Shown piece after piece: positions 8,766 through 19,077 of a stretch of 64,000 nt of DNA (within the stretch, counting starts at the first letter, position 1; every line of letters begins with the position of its first letter). Under the pieces are notes generated by a model. It made no database searches. It had not been told where the DNA came from and saw only the letters and a program-made list of their open reading frames with translations. The stretch lies in the NCBI RefSeq assembly GCF_900142565.1, contig NZ_FRBH01000001.1, positions 1-64,000 of the forward strand. Reading direction: 5' to 3'. The stretch is from Chishuiella changwenlii (GTDB taxonomy: Bacteria > Bacteroidota > Bacteroidia > Flavobacteriales > Weeksellaceae). A program made the translations under genes and the position numbers.

Positions 8766-9512
8766 ATGAAGATATTAGTTTGTATTAGTAGTGTTCCAGA
8801 TACTACAGCAAAAATCAACTTCACAGCAGACGGAAAATCATTTGATAAAAATGGTGTACAATTCGTTATTAACCCTCACGATGAGTTTAGCTTAAATAAA
8901 GCCGTAGAATTACAAGAGAAATTGGGTGCTACGATTACAATATTAACTGTAGGAGATGCAAGTGTAGATCCTGTAATGAGAAAAGCTTTAGCAATTGGAG
9001 CAAATGATGGAATTAGAGTTGATGCAGATGCACGCGATGATTTCTTTGTGGCTACACAAATTGCAAAAGCTGCTAAAGATGGTGGATTTGATCTTGTTTT
9101 AACAGGAAGAGAATCTATCGATTATAATGGAGCATCTGTTCCAGGATTAGTATCAGCTATTTTAGATTACGGATTTATTAATGGATGTATTGGTTTAGAA
9201 GTAGACGGTTCTACTGCAAAAGCTGTTCGCGAAATTGATGGAGGAAAAGAAACTGTAGAAGTTACTTTACCAGCTGTAATTGCAGGACAAAAAGGTTTAG
9301 TAGAAGAATCTGCATTAAGAATCCCTAACATGAGAGGAATTATGCAAGCTCGTTCTAAACAAATTAATGTAGTTACTCCAGAATCAACAGAAAGTAAAGT
9401 TGAAGTTGTAGGATATGAAAAACCTGCTTCTAGAGGAAACGTAACATTGATTGATAAAGACAATGTGGCTGAATTAGTAAGATTATTACACGAAGAAGCT
9501 AAAGTAATCTAA
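8766..9512 (+). CDS. etfB: Electron transfer flavoprotein, beta subunit
   Basis: With EtfA it forms the heterodimeric flavoprotein that takes electrons from acyl-CoA dehydrogenases and passes them to the quinone pool. The 248 residues cover the whole family: N-terminal MKILVCISSVPDTTAKI, the nucleotide-binding region DLVLTGRESIDYNGASVPGL and the C-terminal segment LVRLLHEEAKVI. The etfA gene follows after 25 bases. An acyl-CoA dehydrogenase that could be a partner lies at 52954-54096. Confidence 0.96.
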   Translation: MKILVCISSVPDTTAKINFTADGKSFDKNGVQFVINPHDEFSLNKAVELQEKLGATITILTVGDASVDPVMRKALAIGANDGIRVDADARDDFFVATQIAKAAKDGGFDLVLTGRESIDYNGASVPGLVSAILDYGFINGCIGLEVDGSTAKAVREIDGGKETVEVTLPAVIAGQKGLVEESALRIPNMRGIMQARSKQINVVTPESTESKVEVVGYEKPASRGNVTLIDKDNVAELVRLLHEEAKVI

Positions 9513-9537
9513 TTTATTAACCTTAAAGAATTAAAAA

Positions 9538-10488
9538 ATGGCAATTTTTGTATACGCAGAGTCTCACGACGGAAAATATAAAAAAGCAGGATTAGAAGCT
9601 GTTTCTTATGCAAAATCTACAGCAGATGTTGCTGGAGATACAGTTACTGCAATTGTTTTTGGAAACACTCCAGCTGATGAATTATATCAATATGGAGCAT
9701 CTAAAGTTATTAAAGTAGAAAATGCAGCTTTAGCAAAATTTGATGCTAACGCTTACGCAAAAGCTTTAACAGAATTAGTACAAGGTGATATCGTAGTATT
9801 ACCTTCTACAAACGAAGGAAGTTCTATTGCACCAGTTTTAGCTTATAAAACAGGAGCATCTTTAATTACTAATGTAGAAAAAGCACCTACAGCAGTTGCT
9901 CCTTTTACAGTAGCACGTAAAGCTTTTTCTGGAAAAGGAATTGAAACTGTTGCAGCTTCTGGAAAAGTAGTTGTTACTGTTTTACAGAATGCTTTTGGAA
10001 CAAAAGAAAACGCAGTTTCAGGATCAGAAGAAACTTCTTCTGTATCTGTATCAGATGCTGATGTAAAAGTGAAAGTTATTTCGACAGAATTAGCTTCTAC
10101 TGATAAAATAGATTTAAAAGAAGCTGATATAGTTGTTTCTGCAGGACGTGGAATGAAAGGTCCAGAAAACTGGGGAATGATAGAAGATTTAGCAAAAGTT
10201 TTAGGCGCTGCTACAGCATCTTCTAAACCAGTTGCTGATATTGGTTGGAGACCACATGCAGAACACGTTGGACAAACAGGTAAAGCGATTGCTCCAAACT
10301 TATACATTGCAGTTGGTATTTCTGGTGCTATTCAGCATTTAGCTGGTGTTAACGGATCTAAGACGATTGTTGTAATAAACAATGACGCTGAAGCTCCTTT
10401 CTTTAAAGCAGCTGATTACGGAATCGTAGGAGATGCTTTCGAAATTGTACCAAAATTAACTGAAGAGTTAAAAAAATATAAAGGCTAA
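9538..10488 (+). CDS. etfA: Electron transfer flavoprotein, alpha subunit
   Basis: FAD-carrying partner of EtfB. The 316 residues include an N-terminal alpha/beta domain (1-185) and the C-terminal FAD-binding domain with SAGRGMKGPENW, the VADIGWRPHAEHVGQTGK loop, PNLYIAVGISGAIQHLAG and VINNDAEAPFFKAADYGIVG. All typical FAD contacts appear to be present. It is the last gene of the etfBA unit and is followed by a strong terminator. Confidence 0.96.
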   Translation: MAIFVYAESHDGKYKKAGLEAVSYAKSTADVAGDTVTAIVFGNTPADELYQYGASKVIKVENAALAKFDANAYAKALTELVQGDIVVLPSTNEGSSIAPVLAYKTGASLITNVEKAPTAVAPFTVARKAFSGKGIETVAASGKVVVTVLQNAFGTKENAVSGSEETSSVSVSDADVKVKVISTELASTDKIDLKEADIVVSAGRGMKGPENWGMIEDLAKVLGAATASSKPVADIGWRPHAEHVGQTGKAIAPNLYIAVGISGAIQHLAGVNGSKTIVVINNDAEAPFFKAADYGIVGDAFEIVPKLTEELKKYKG

Positions 10489-10516
10489 AAGTATAGCTTT
10501 AAGCGAAAATAAATTG

Positions 10517-10550
10517 AATCCGAATTATTTAGATAGTTCGGGTTTTTTTT
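10517..10550 (+). terminator. Terminator after etfA
   Basis: Stem AATCCGAA / TTCGGGTT (one G-U pair) followed by a run of eight Ts, 28 bases after the etfA stop. Confidence 0.85.
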
Positions 10551-10603
10551 ATTGATTAAAAAAAGATTAAATATTCATCAGTTTTTCATAGATTTACACC
10601 CAA

Positions 10604-11236
10604 ATGGACAATTTAATAAAATTAAATATCAAAGGCATTTCGTACAGTCAAACTCAAACTGGAGCGTATGCATTGATATTAGAAGAAAATATCGGAGGTA
10701 GAAAATTACCTATTATCATTGGAAGCTTCGAAGCTCAATCTATCGCATTAGCTTTAGAAAAAGATATTAATCCACCACGTCCACTTACGCACGATTTATT
10801 TATCGCTTTAGGAAAAGAGTTTAGTTTAAATGTTGATTCTATATATATCTATAAATTAGAAGATGGCGTTTTTTATTCTAACATTGTTTTTATAAATGAT
10901 GAAGGACTTCGTGCAGAAATAGATTCGAGAACGTCTGATGCTATTGCATTAGCTGTCCGTTTCAATGCTCCAATCTACGCCTACGATCATGTTGTAGAAA
11001 AAGCTGGAATTCATTTAGATGTTATTGAAGAAGAAGAAAATATTCGTCAAGCTGCAAATAATTTTGAGGATGATTTAGATATCCTTGCAGGTCTTGATTC
11101 GGATCCTTCTGAAATAAACGAATACGAAGGTTGGTCGAAAGATGAACTAGAAACAGAAATGAACAAAGCTGTACAAAATGAAGATTACGAATTAGCTGCA
11201 CGCTTACGTGATCAAATAGATAACATGGAAAACTAA
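10604..11236 (+). CDS. Bifunctional nuclease family protein (DUF151) with UVR motif
   Basis: A 210-residue cytoplasmic protein. Residues 1-135 are the DUF151/BFN domain (LPIIIGSFEAQSIALAL, RPLTHDLF, SRTSDAIALAVRFNAPIY). Residues 172-210 carry a UvrB/UvrC-type UVR helix pair (DELETEMNKAVQNEDYELAA, then RLRDQID). The combination is typical of Bacteroidota members. Members of the BFN group have been reported as DNase/RNase, but the role here is unknown. TAGATTTA at 10589-10596 resembles a -7 box; if used, transcription starts almost at the ATG and the mRNA is leaderless or nearly so. The transporter gene follows after 18 bases. Confidence 0.85.
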   Translation: MDNLIKLNIKGISYSQTQTGAYALILEENIGGRKLPIIIGSFEAQSIALALEKDINPPRPLTHDLFIALGKEFSLNVDSIYIYKLEDGVFYSNIVFINDEGLRAEIDSRTSDAIALAVRFNAPIYAYDHVVEKAGIHLDVIEEEENIRQAANNFEDDLDILAGLDSDPSEINEYEGWSKDELETEMNKAVQNEDYELAARLRDQIDNMEN

Positions 11237-11254
11237 TAACTATTTCATTATAAT

Positions 11255-12589
11255 ATGTCTGTAAAGTTTAGACTTACAATTATGAGTTTCCTAGAATTTG
11301 CGGTATGGGGAGCATACCTAACTTCTATGGGAAATTATCTAGGATCGGTTGGCTTAGGTCCAAAAATCGGTCTTTTCTATGCGATGCAAGGAATTGTATC
11401 CATTTTTATGCCCGCTATAATGGGTATTGTTGCAGATAGATGGATTCCTGTACAACGTTTGTTAGGATTAAATCACTTATTTGCGGCTATTTTTATGTTT
11501 GCCACAGGATATTATGGGTATACAGCTGGAAGTAATGTAGATTTTACTACAATATTTACATTGTATTCGTTTAGCGTTGCTTTCTTTATGCCTACAATTG
11601 CATTATCAAATTCTACGGCTTATACAATTTTAAAGCAAAATAATCTTGATACGATTAAAGCATTTCCACCTATTAGAACATTTGGTACTGTAGGGTTTAT
11701 ATTTGCGATGTTATTTGTAAATTTTTCAGGATTTACGAACGATGTTTTTACTTTTAATTTTACTGGAAGCAGTGATTTTATAAGTTTCCAATCTAATTAT
11801 TATCAATTTTTTGTATCGGGAATCTTAGGTATACTTTTATTTTTATATTGCCTAACATTACCTAATTGTCCAGTAAATGATCGTTCTGAGAAACAATCTA
11901 TTTCTGATGCTTTCGGATTAAAAGCTTTTTCTTTATTTAAAGATAAGAAAATGGCTGTTTTCTTCATCTTCTCTATGTTATTAGGTGTTTCTTTGCAAAT
12001 TACAAATGGATATGCTAATCCGTTTATTACAACGTTTAAAGATGCTCCTGAATATTCGAACTCTTGGGGAGCAAGTAATGCAAATGCATTAATCTCTCTT
12101 TCTCAAGTTTCTGAAACTTTATGTATTTTACTTATTCCATTTTTCTTAAAACGTTTCGGTATTAAAATCGTAATGTTAATGGCAATGATTGGATGGGTTT
12201 TACGCTTTGGTTTATTTGGATTAGGAAATCCTGGTTCTGGTGTTTGGATGTTCATCATATCAATGATTGCATATGGTATCGCATTCGACTTCTTTAATGT
12301 TTCTGGATCATTATATGTTGACAAAGAAACAAACAAAGAAATTCGTTCTTCTGCACAAGGAGTTTTTATGATGATGACAAACGGTTTTGGAGCTACAATA
12401 GGAATGTTGATAGCACAATATATTGTTAATCATTATGTATTTAGTCAGACTTATTTATCAGCACAATTAGACGGATGGAGACATTCTTGGTTTATATTTG
12501 CAGGATATGCTTTAGTGGTTACTATACTATTTGCAATTATATTTAAATACAAACATAATCCAAACGAAATTGATGAAATTAAACATTAA
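11255..12589 (+). CDS. MFS transporter, nucleoside:H+ symporter type (NupG-like)
   Basis: A 444-residue inner-membrane protein with about 12 hydrophobic segments. The N-terminus RLTIMSFLEFAVWGAYLTSM and the loop GIVADRWIPVQRLL match the nucleoside:H+ symporter group (NupG/XapB) of the major facilitator superfamily. The substrate is therefore probably a nucleoside, but this is by family only. It follows the DUF151 gene by 18 bases, probably in one transcript, and ends at a strong terminator. Confidence 0.85.
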   Translation: MSVKFRLTIMSFLEFAVWGAYLTSMGNYLGSVGLGPKIGLFYAMQGIVSIFMPAIMGIVADRWIPVQRLLGLNHLFAAIFMFATGYYGYTAGSNVDFTTIFTLYSFSVAFFMPTIALSNSTAYTILKQNNLDTIKAFPPIRTFGTVGFIFAMLFVNFSGFTNDVFTFNFTGSSDFISFQSNYYQFFVSGILGILLFLYCLTLPNCPVNDRSEKQSISDAFGLKAFSLFKDKKMAVFFIFSMLLGVSLQITNGYANPFITTFKDAPEYSNSWGASNANALISLSQVSETLCILLIPFFLKRFGIKIVMLMAMIGWVLRFGLFGLGNPGSGVWMFIISMIAYGIAFDFFNVSGSLYVDKETNKEIRSSAQGVFMMMTNGFGATIGMLIAQYIVNHYVFSQTYLSAQLDGWRHSWFIFAGYALVVTILFAIIFKYKHNPNEIDEIKH

Positions 12590-12607
12590 TTCTCGTTTTT
12601 AAATAAT

Positions 12608-12648
12608 AAAAAAATAGTCGTAAAAGTAACTTTTACGACTATTTTTTT
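12608..12648. terminator. Terminator after the MFS transporter, usable in both directions
   Basis: A nearly perfect 19-bp inverted repeat (AAAAAATAGTCGTAAAAGT and its complement) with a T run on either strand. It lies between a plus-strand and a minus-strand gene. Confidence 0.85.
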
Positions 12649-12720
12649 TGATATATACATTGCTATTTCGTAGCCTTAAACTTTATTCAGAAATTTACTA
12701 TGCTTTAAACGATGAAAACG

Positions 12721-12737
12721 CTTCGACAGGCTCAGCA
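12721..12737 (-). repeat. Dispersed 17-bp repeat CTTCGACAGGCTCAGCA
   Basis: The same 17 bases occur inverted at 30696-30712, also between genes, and a truncated CTTCGACA occurs at 496-503. Around it (12690-12815) the intergenic DNA shows decayed repeats like 'ctctaacttctagtttcta'. Confidence 0.6.
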
Positions 12738-12821
12738 CGACAAAATTTGACATACTGATTTTTAAATACTAAACTCTAACTTCTAGTTTCTAATTTCCAA
12801 TTCTCAGCTTAATCTCGAGTA

Positions 12822-13307
12822 TTACGCTCTTTTATACGTTACAAATGAATAAGCATATTGATGCTTTTCATCTTTCTTAAAATCTTCTCTTTCGATTTCT
12901 TCCCAATCATCTGCATCAATTTCTGGAAAATAAGTATCACCATCAAATTCATGATGCACTTCTGTTATATATAAAATATCAGTAAATTCTATTGCTTGTT
13001 TGTAGATATTTCCTCCTCCAATAATCGAAATTGTTTCATCTATCGTTTTTGCAAACTCTATAGCTTTCTCTAAAGAATTAAAAACTTCTATTCCTTCTGC
13101 ATTCCAATTTTTGTCTCTTGTAATAACAATATTTGTACGATTAGGTAAAGGGCGTCCTAGTGATTCGAAGGTTTTTCGCCCCATGATAATTGGATGTCCA
13201 GATGTAAGATTTTTAAAGTGTTTTAAATCGTTTGGTAAATGCCAAATTAAATCATTCTTAGCTCCAATTACATTATTACTCGCTTTTGCGACAACTATAT
13301 TTATCAT
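12822..13307 (-). CDS. folA: Dihydrofolate reductase
   Basis: NADPH-dependent reduction of dihydrofolate to tetrahydrofolate. The chosen protein of 161 residues has NNVIGAKNDLIWHLPNDLKHF (catalytic acid aspartate in the LPNDLK segment), the MGRKTFESLGRPLPNR NADPH motif and the IIGGGNIYKQAI motif. The frame extends upstream to 13355, but the family begins MINIVVAKASNNVIG, and the extension lies on the terminator of the upstream gene, so the ATG at 13307 is used. Confidence 0.95.
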   Translation of the reverse strand: MINIVVAKASNNVIGAKNDLIWHLPNDLKHFKNLTSGHPIIMGRKTFESLGRPLPNRTNIVITRDKNWNAEGIEVFNSLEKAIEFAKTIDETISIIGGGNIYKQAIEFTDILYITEVHHEFDGDTYFPEIDADDWEEIEREDFKKDEKHQYAYSFVTYKRA

Positions 13308-13317
13308 AAGTATAAAG

Positions 13318-13350
13318 GTAAAAAAAGCTATCCCTTTAAAAGGATAGCTT
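13318..13350 (-). terminator. Terminator after the M1 aminopeptidase
   Basis: Minus-strand stem AAGCTATCC / GGATAGCTT followed by seven Ts, between the aminopeptidase stop and the folA start. Confidence 0.85.
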
Positions 13351-13373
13351 AACAAATATAATCATTTTTTTGA

Positions 13374-15908
13374 TTATTTCATTTTATTAACAGCGTCTTG
13401 CAAATCCTTAATTTGTTTTGCAATTGTTACTGATTTTATTGTTTTAGCAGCATCTGTTTTTATTTGTAATGCTTTTTCTGCCATTTGTTTTATAGCCATT
13501 CCAGCTTGTGGATTTTGCTCTTTAAGATACGTATAATAACCAGAAAATGTTTTTGCTACTTGTGCAGTTGCATCTGGTGTATCATTTTTCATAATCCAAT
13601 TAAAAGCTTCTTCAGCTAATTTTCCTTTTTCTTGATCTTGGAATTTAATAAATTCATAAACTGCAGCAGATTCTGCAACCAATGGTGTTTTATCTAACTG
13701 ATTATTTTTAATCCAAGTTGGTAATAAAATCATTGCTAAATCCGAAGAACTTTTAATTACTTCATCATCAACATTCTTTATTAATTCATTTATTTTTGCT
13801 GGATTATTTTTTACAATTCCTGTTAATGCAGCTCCTTGTACACTATACGATGGGCTTTTTACAGCTTTTTCATAAATAGCAGCATCAAAAATATTTGCTT
13901 CATTTAATAAGCTTAATGCAGCTGCTTGTACCAATGTTTTAGGATCATTAGAAGCTAATTGTTTTAATTTAATCGATGCTTTATCCATTAATGGTTTAGA
14001 AGCCGGATCTAATTTATTTATAGTATAGATTCTTAATCCATCAAAAGGATCGTTTAAAGCTTCTAATAAAGCTTCTGTTGCTTTCGGATTTGTTGCTTGT
14101 GCATCTACCATAGCATCTATTGCTAATAGACGTGTAGCGTATTCTCCTTTTCCTGCCTTGTATTGAGCAATAAATTCTTCAACTGATTTTTTATCGTCTA
14201 TATCAGCTAATAAAACTTGATCTGCATTCGGAATTACTACATCTGGTTTTTTAGTTGCATCAAACTCAAATGAGTTTTCTGCTTGTTTAGCAACCCAAAC
14301 TTGTTTACGAACTGCTTTTCCGTTTTCTACAATATCTATTGCAAATGGGAATTCGAATAATTTAGAGGCATCTTGTCTTACTACAACTTTAACCTTTTTA
14401 GTGGTCGCATTATAATCTGAAACAACCGTTAACTTAGGATGTCCATTGTCGTAATACCATTGGTTGAAAAACCAGTTTAAATCACGTCCAGAAACTTCTT
14501 CTAATGCTAAACGTAATTGAACAGCTTCTGCTTTTCCGAATTCATTATCTTTTAAATATTTGCTTAACCCTTTAAAAAATGCATCATCTCCTAAAAAGTT
14601 TCTTAGCATATGTAAAATTAATCCTCCTTTGTTATATGAAACACCATCAAACATATCCTCTCTAGAATTGTAATGTATACGCACTAAATTCTTAGAAGGT
14701 CCATCTCCATGTTTATAACCAAAAGCTTCGTTATAACGGTGTTCATCTGCTTTCTCTTTACCATATTTATGCTCAAACCATAAATACTCTGAATAATTCG
14801 CAAAAGATTCATTTACCGTTAAATTACCCCAACTTTCTGCTGTTACTAAATCACCAAACCAATGGTGAAATAACTCGTGCGCAATTACATATTCTGCTGT
14901 ATTTTCATCAATTAACTGTCCAGCTTTTTGTTGTACACCATCATGAAATAAAGATGCCGTTGTGTTTTCCATTGCTCCAGAAACATATTCACGTGCTGTC
15001 ATTTGCGAATACTTTTCCCAAGGATATGCATAACCTAATTTATCGGAGAAAAACTGAATCATTTCTGGTGTGTTTCCAAAAATTTGTTTTGCAACATCCT
15101 TATAAGCTGGTTCTACATAATAATCAACATCTATGTTCTTCCATTTGTCTTTAATAATTGCATAATCTCCAATTCCGAAAAAGAATAAGTATGGCGCATG
15201 CTTTTTATCAAACTTCCAGTAATCTGTTTTTGTTCCGTCAGTATTTTTCTTAGTAGATTTTAATAATCCGTTAGACAACGAAACATACTTATCTGGATAA
15301 GTTAATGTAATCTCTTGTGATGTTTTTTGATTTGTTTTATCGATTGTTGGGAACCAACAAGAAGAAGATTCTGTTTCTCCTTGCGTCCAAACTTGAGTTG
15401 GATAATTTGCTCTTTCTCCTTTTGCGTTAATAAAGTATACACCTTTAGCATCATTAATTGCTTCGCTTCCTTTTTGCTTTACTTCATTTGGACGAGCAGT
15501 ATATTTAATGTATAATGTATATTCTTGGTCTTTTTTATATTCTTTATCTAAGTCAATTACCAATTGTAAATCATCATATTTATAATTTAATTTCTTCTTA
15601 GAATTTCCAGAAACCAAAGCAACTTCGTGAATTAGCATTGCTTTTGCATCTAACGTAACTTTAGAAGTTGAATAAAAGTGTGGTTTTAATGTTACCCACT
15701 CTTCTCCTAAAACCTGTTCTTTTTGATAATCAAACTTTAAATCTAGTTTTGTATGAACAAGATTATTAACTCGTTCTGCTTCTGAACGGTAAATATCTAA
15801 CGCATTTGTTTGATTCTCTGAATAACTTGGTGGAGAAGTCATTACTTGCGCCGTTGCAATACTTGATATAATAAAGGCTGATGAAAGCCAAAGAATTCTT
15901 TTTTTCAT
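13374..15908 (-). CDS. Secreted M1-family aminopeptidase
   Basis: An 844-residue zinc metallopeptidase with an N-terminal signal peptide (about residues 1-20, cleavage after IATA), so it acts outside the inner membrane, releasing N-terminal residues from peptides. Domains in order: beta-sandwich (25-230), catalytic domain with the exopeptidase motif GAMENTT near 310 and HELFHHWFGD near 343 with the third zinc ligand in NESFANYSEYLW, and a C-terminal helical repeat region (590-844) like that of ERAP/LTA4H-type relatives. It is monocistronic with its own terminator. The natural substrate is unknown. Confidence 0.9.
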   Translation of the reverse strand: MKKRILWLSSAFIISSIATAQVMTSPPSYSENQTNALDIYRSEAERVNNLVHTKLDLKFDYQKEQVLGEEWVTLKPHFYSTSKVTLDAKAMLIHEVALVSGNSKKKLNYKYDDLQLVIDLDKEYKKDQEYTLYIKYTARPNEVKQKGSEAINDAKGVYFINAKGERANYPTQVWTQGETESSSCWFPTIDKTNQKTSQEITLTYPDKYVSLSNGLLKSTKKNTDGTKTDYWKFDKKHAPYLFFFGIGDYAIIKDKWKNIDVDYYVEPAYKDVAKQIFGNTPEMIQFFSDKLGYAYPWEKYSQMTAREYVSGAMENTTASLFHDGVQQKAGQLIDENTAEYVIAHELFHHWFGDLVTAESWGNLTVNESFANYSEYLWFEHKYGKEKADEHRYNEAFGYKHGDGPSKNLVRIHYNSREDMFDGVSYNKGGLILHMLRNFLGDDAFFKGLSKYLKDNEFGKAEAVQLRLALEEVSGRDLNWFFNQWYYDNGHPKLTVVSDYNATTKKVKVVVRQDASKLFEFPFAIDIVENGKAVRKQVWVAKQAENSFEFDATKKPDVVIPNADQVLLADIDDKKSVEEFIAQYKAGKGEYATRLLAIDAMVDAQATNPKATEALLEALNDPFDGLRIYTINKLDPASKPLMDKASIKLKQLASNDPKTLVQAAALSLLNEANIFDAAIYEKAVKSPSYSVQGAALTGIVKNNPAKINELIKNVDDEVIKSSSDLAMILLPTWIKNNQLDKTPLVAESAAVYEFIKFQDQEKGKLAEEAFNWIMKNDTPDATAQVAKTFSGYYTYLKEQNPQAGMAIKQMAEKALQIKTDAAKTIKSVTIAKQIKDLQDAVNKMK

Positions 15909-16065
15909 CGTAAGTTATTTTTTACTATTGGTTGTATTAATTTCTGAAAAGTTACAAAAAAGTAGAGAAACAAAGAATAGAAAACACTTTAAAAACAATT
16001 AGAGATTTTAGAAACATGAAATTCTATAATTTACTAAACTTTATATCAGCTTTTAGTACGATATA

Positions 16066-16102
16066 AAAAACAAAAAAGCCGTTTCGAAATCGAAACGGCT
16101 TT
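16066..16102 (-). terminator. Terminator of the ribosomal spc/alpha operon
   Basis: Thirteen-bp perfect stem (AAAGCCGTTTCGA / TCGAAACGGCTTT) followed by a T-rich tail on the minus strand, 22 bases after rplQ. Confidence 0.92.
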
Positions 16103-16124
16103 TATTATGTAATCAACTAATGGA

Positions 16125-16613
16125 TTAAGCTTCTTCTGTACCTTCAGTTTCAGTTGCTGGAGCTTCTGCAGCTGGAGCAGCTTCTTCTGTTTTAGTACTT
16201 TTTCTACTACGACGTGTAGTTGCTTTCTTCTCAACTTTTGCGTTAGAGTAGATTTCGTTGAAATCAACTAACTCAATCATTGCCATCTCAGCACCATCTC
16301 CTAAACGGAAACCAGTTTTGATGATACGAGTGTATCCACCTGGACGGTTAGCAATTTTAGGAGCAACAGTTCTGAATAATTCAGTAACTGCTTCCTTGTT
16401 TTGCAAATAAGAAAATACAACACGACGATTGTGAGTATCGTCTGTTTTAGACTTTGTCAATAAAGGCTCAGCATATTTTTGTAATGCTTTAGCCTTTGCT
16501 ACTGTAGTGTTGATACGTTTGTGAGTAATCAACGATATAGCTAAATTAGATAATAAAGCTCTTCTGTGAGAAGCAGTTCTACCTAAATGGTTAAATTTTT
16601 TTCCGTGTCTCAT
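16125..16613 (-). CDS. rplQ: 50S ribosomal protein L17
   Basis: Large-subunit protein near the exit tunnel. The first 118 residues are the conserved family ([48 protein letters not shown]). A C-terminal extension from about 125 to 162 is rich in Ala, Glu and Thr and is low-complexity, as is common in Bacteroidota L17. It is the last gene of the operon, after rpoA. Confidence 0.97.
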   Translation of the reverse strand: MRHGKKFNHLGRTASHRRALLSNLAISLITHKRINTTVAKAKALQKYAEPLLTKSKTDDTHNRRVVFSYLQNKEAVTELFRTVAPKIANRPGGYTRIIKTGFRLGDGAEMAMIELVDFNEIYSNAKVEKKATTRRSRKSTKTEEAAPAAEAPATETEGTEEA

Positions 16614-16624
16614 TTTTAATAAAA

Positions 16625-17617
16625 TTATTCTACGTCTAACTTATATTTTGCGATGTCCATTCCAAAGTTAAGACCTTTGCTGTCCACCAATTCTTCTAAC
16701 TCTGTAAGAGATTTCTTACCAAAGTTTCTGAATTTCATTAAGTCAGACTTAGCGAAAGAAACTAATTCGCCTAATGTTTCAACTTCAGCTGCTTTTAAAC
16801 AGTTTAATGCTCTTACTGATAAATCCATGTCAACCAATTTCGTCTTAAGTAATTGGCGCATATGTAACGCTTCTTCATCGTAAGTTTCACCAGATGCAAC
16901 TTCTTCAGCTTCTAATGTAATTCTCTCATCTGAGAATAACATAAAGTGGTGAATTAAGATTTTTGCGGCTTCAGTTAAAGCATCTTGTGGTGTAATAGAA
17001 CCGTCAGTCGTAATTTCGAAAACTAATTTTTCGTAATCCGTTTTTTGTTCTACACGATAGTTCTCAATTGCGTATTTTACATTCTTAATAGGAGTGTAAA
17101 TAGAATCGATAGCTATAGTACCTATTGGCGCAGAAGCCTTTTTATTCTCTTCAGCTGGTACGTATCCTCTACCTTTTTCTATTGTAAACGTTAAAGTAAC
17201 ATTTACTTTAGAATCTAAGTTAGCGATAACTAATTCAGGGTTTAAAACTTGAAATCCAGAGATAAACTTACCTAAATCACCCGCTGTTAATTGATTTTGC
17301 CCTGAGATAGTAGCAGTTACAGTTTCAGCATCTGATTCATCAATTTGTTTCTTAAAACGAACCTTTTTCAGATTTAAAATGATCTCTGTAACATCTTCCA
17401 CTACTCCTGGAATAGTTGAAAATTCGTGCTCAACACCTTCAATCTTAATCGACGTGATAGCATATCCTTCTAATGAAGAAAGTAAAACTCTACGTAGAGC
17501 ATTTCCAACTGTAATCCCGTATCCTGGCTCTAATGGACGAAATTCGAATTGTCCGAATCTAGAATCAGATTCAACTAAGATTACTTTGTCAGGTTTGATG
17601 AAATTTAAAATAGTCAT
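16625..17617 (-). CDS. rpoA: DNA-directed RNA polymerase, alpha subunit
   Basis: Assembly platform of RNA polymerase. Of 330 residues, about 1-235 are the N-terminal dimerisation domain ([32 protein letters not shown]) and about 255-320 the C-terminal domain with the helix-hairpin-helix [18 protein letters not shown] and [14 protein letters not shown] that contacts upstream DNA and regulators. It lies between rpsD and rplQ in standard alpha-operon order. Confidence 0.98.
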   Translation of the reverse strand: MTILNFIKPDKVILVESDSRFGQFEFRPLEPGYGITVGNALRRVLLSSLEGYAITSIKIEGVEHEFSTIPGVVEDVTEIILNLKKVRFKKQIDESDAETVTATISGQNQLTAGDLGKFISGFQVLNPELVIANLDSKVNVTLTFTIEKGRGYVPAEENKKASAPIGTIAIDSIYTPIKNVKYAIENYRVEQKTDYEKLVFEITTDGSITPQDALTEAAKILIHHFMLFSDERITLEAEEVASGETYDEEALHMRQLLKTKLVDMDLSVRALNCLKAAEVETLGELVSFAKSDLMKFRNFGKKSLTELEELVDSKGLNFGMDIAKYKLDVE

Positions 17618-17639
17618 TTTATTAGTCTGATTTTATGGT

Positions 17640-18242
17640 TTATTTAGAATATAACTCGACGATTAATTGCTCTTTGATATCTTCTGGGATTTGAACTCTT
17701 TCTGGAGCTTTAGTAAAAGTACCAGCTTTTTGTTCGTCATTCCAAACTAACCAATCGTACTCGCGACGTGCATGTAAAGAGTTAGTAATTGCAGCTAAAG
17801 ATTTAGATTTTTCTCTAACAGCGATAACATCTCCAGCTTTTAATTGGTAAGATGGGATATTTACAACCTCTCCATTCACAGTTACGTGTTTGTGAGATAC
17901 TAATTGACGAGCCCCGCTACGAGAATTTGAGATACCTAAACGGTAAACTACATTATCTAAACGAGATTCACATAATTGTAATAATACTTCACCTGTAATT
18001 CCTTTAGATGCATTTGCTTTCTTGTATAAGTTAGCAAATTGACGCTCTAAGATACCGTAAGTATATTTTGCTTTTTGTTTTTCAGATAACTGAATTGCGT
18101 ATTCTGATTTTTTAGCTCTTCTTTTGTTAGGTCCGTGTTGCCCTGGAGGATATTTCTTTTTTTCGAAAGATTTATCGTCACCGAAAATTGGTTGTCCAAA
18201 TTTTCTTGCAATTTTAGTTTTTGGTCCTGTATATCTTGCCAT
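17640..18242 (-). CDS. rpsD: 30S ribosomal protein S4
   Basis: Primary 16S rRNA-binding protein. The 200 residues begin [20 protein letters not shown] and contain the S4 RNA-binding domain (about 92-155; [39 protein letters not shown]). The N-terminal region lacks the cysteines of zinc-binding S4 proteins. In E. coli S4 represses the alpha operon; no leader structure of that kind was looked for in detail here. Confidence 0.98.
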   Translation of the reverse strand: MARYTGPKTKIARKFGQPIFGDDKSFEKKKYPPGQHGPNKRRAKKSEYAIQLSEKQKAKYTYGILERQFANLYKKANASKGITGEVLLQLCESRLDNVVYRLGISNSRSGARQLVSHKHVTVNGEVVNIPSYQLKAGDVIAVREKSKSLAAITNSLHARREYDWLVWNDEQKAGTFTKAPERVQIPEDIKEQLIVELYSK

Positions 18243-18287
18243 GATTTATTACTATTAAATATTAAATAATTAAATTGAGAAAAATGA

Positions 18288-18677
18288 TTATACTCTTCTC
18301 TTTTTAGGTGGACGACATCCATTGTGTGGAAGTGGAGTAACATCAACGATTTCTGAAACTTCGATACCACCATTATGAATTGTTCTAATAGCAGACTCAC
18401 GACCTTGACCTGGTCCTTTAACAAATACTTTAACTCTTCTTAATCCAGCTTCGTATGCAACAGTTGCTGCATCTTGAGCGGCTACTTGAGCAGCGTAAGG
18501 CGTGTTCTTTTTAGATCCACGGAATCCCATTTTACCTGCTGAAGACCAAGAGATAACTTCACCGTTTTTGTTCGTTAATGTAACGATTACGTTATTAAAC
18601 GATGCTTGAATATGAGCTTGTCCAGTAGCTTCTACAACTACTTTTCTTTTCTTTACTACTTTCTGATTTTTTGCCAT
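18288..18677 (-). CDS. rpsK: 30S ribosomal protein S11
   Basis: Platform protein of the small subunit. The 129 residues contain [40 protein letters not shown] and the C-terminal [10 protein letters not shown] signature. It is 10 bases after rpsM and 45 before rpsD. Confidence 0.98.
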   Translation of the reverse strand: MAKNQKVVKKRKVVVEATGQAHIQASFNNVIVTLTNKNGEVISWSSAGKMGFRGSKKNTPYAAQVAAQDAATVAYEAGLRRVKVFVKGPGQGRESAIRTIHNGGIEVSEIVDVTPLPHNGCRPPKKRRV

Positions 18678-18687
18678 GATCTACTTA

Positions 18688-19065
18688 TTATTTAGTGGCT
18701 TTTTTCTTGTTAGCAACTGTTTTCTTTTTACCTTTTCTTGTACGTGAGTTATTCTTTGTTCTTTGACCACGTAATGGTAAACCTAATCTGTGACGAATAC
18801 CTCTTTGACATCCGATATCCATTAAACGTTTGATGTTTAATTGGATTTCTGATCTTAATTCTCCTTCTACTTTGAAAGATTCATTAATCGATGCACGGAT
18901 TGCATTGATTTCTTCATCACTCCATTCGCTAACTTTCTTATCTTCTGAGATGTTATTCTCAGCTAAGATTTTAGAAGCACTACTTCTACCTACCCCGTAA
19001 ATGTATGTAAGTCCGATTACCCCTCTTTTATTTTTAGGTAAATCTACACCTGAAATTCTTGCCAT
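18688..19065 (-). CDS. rpsM: 30S ribosomal protein S13
   Basis: Head protein of the small subunit contacting tRNA and the large subunit. The 125 residues begin [20 protein letters not shown] and contain the [20 protein letters not shown] motif and a lysine-rich C-terminus. It follows rpmJ by 12 bases. Confidence 0.98.
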   Translation of the reverse strand: MARISGVDLPKNKRGVIGLTYIYGVGRSSASKILAENNISEDKKVSEWSDEEINAIRASINESFKVEGELRSEIQLNIKRLMDIGCQRGIRHRLGLPLRGQRTKNNSRTRKGKKKTVANKKKATK

Positions 19066-19077
19066 AACTCTAAATAA

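Noticed and set aside
16046-16267. Minus-strand frame of 73 residues overlapping rplQ
   Set aside because: It is an out-of-frame shadow of the rplQ tail and its terminator.
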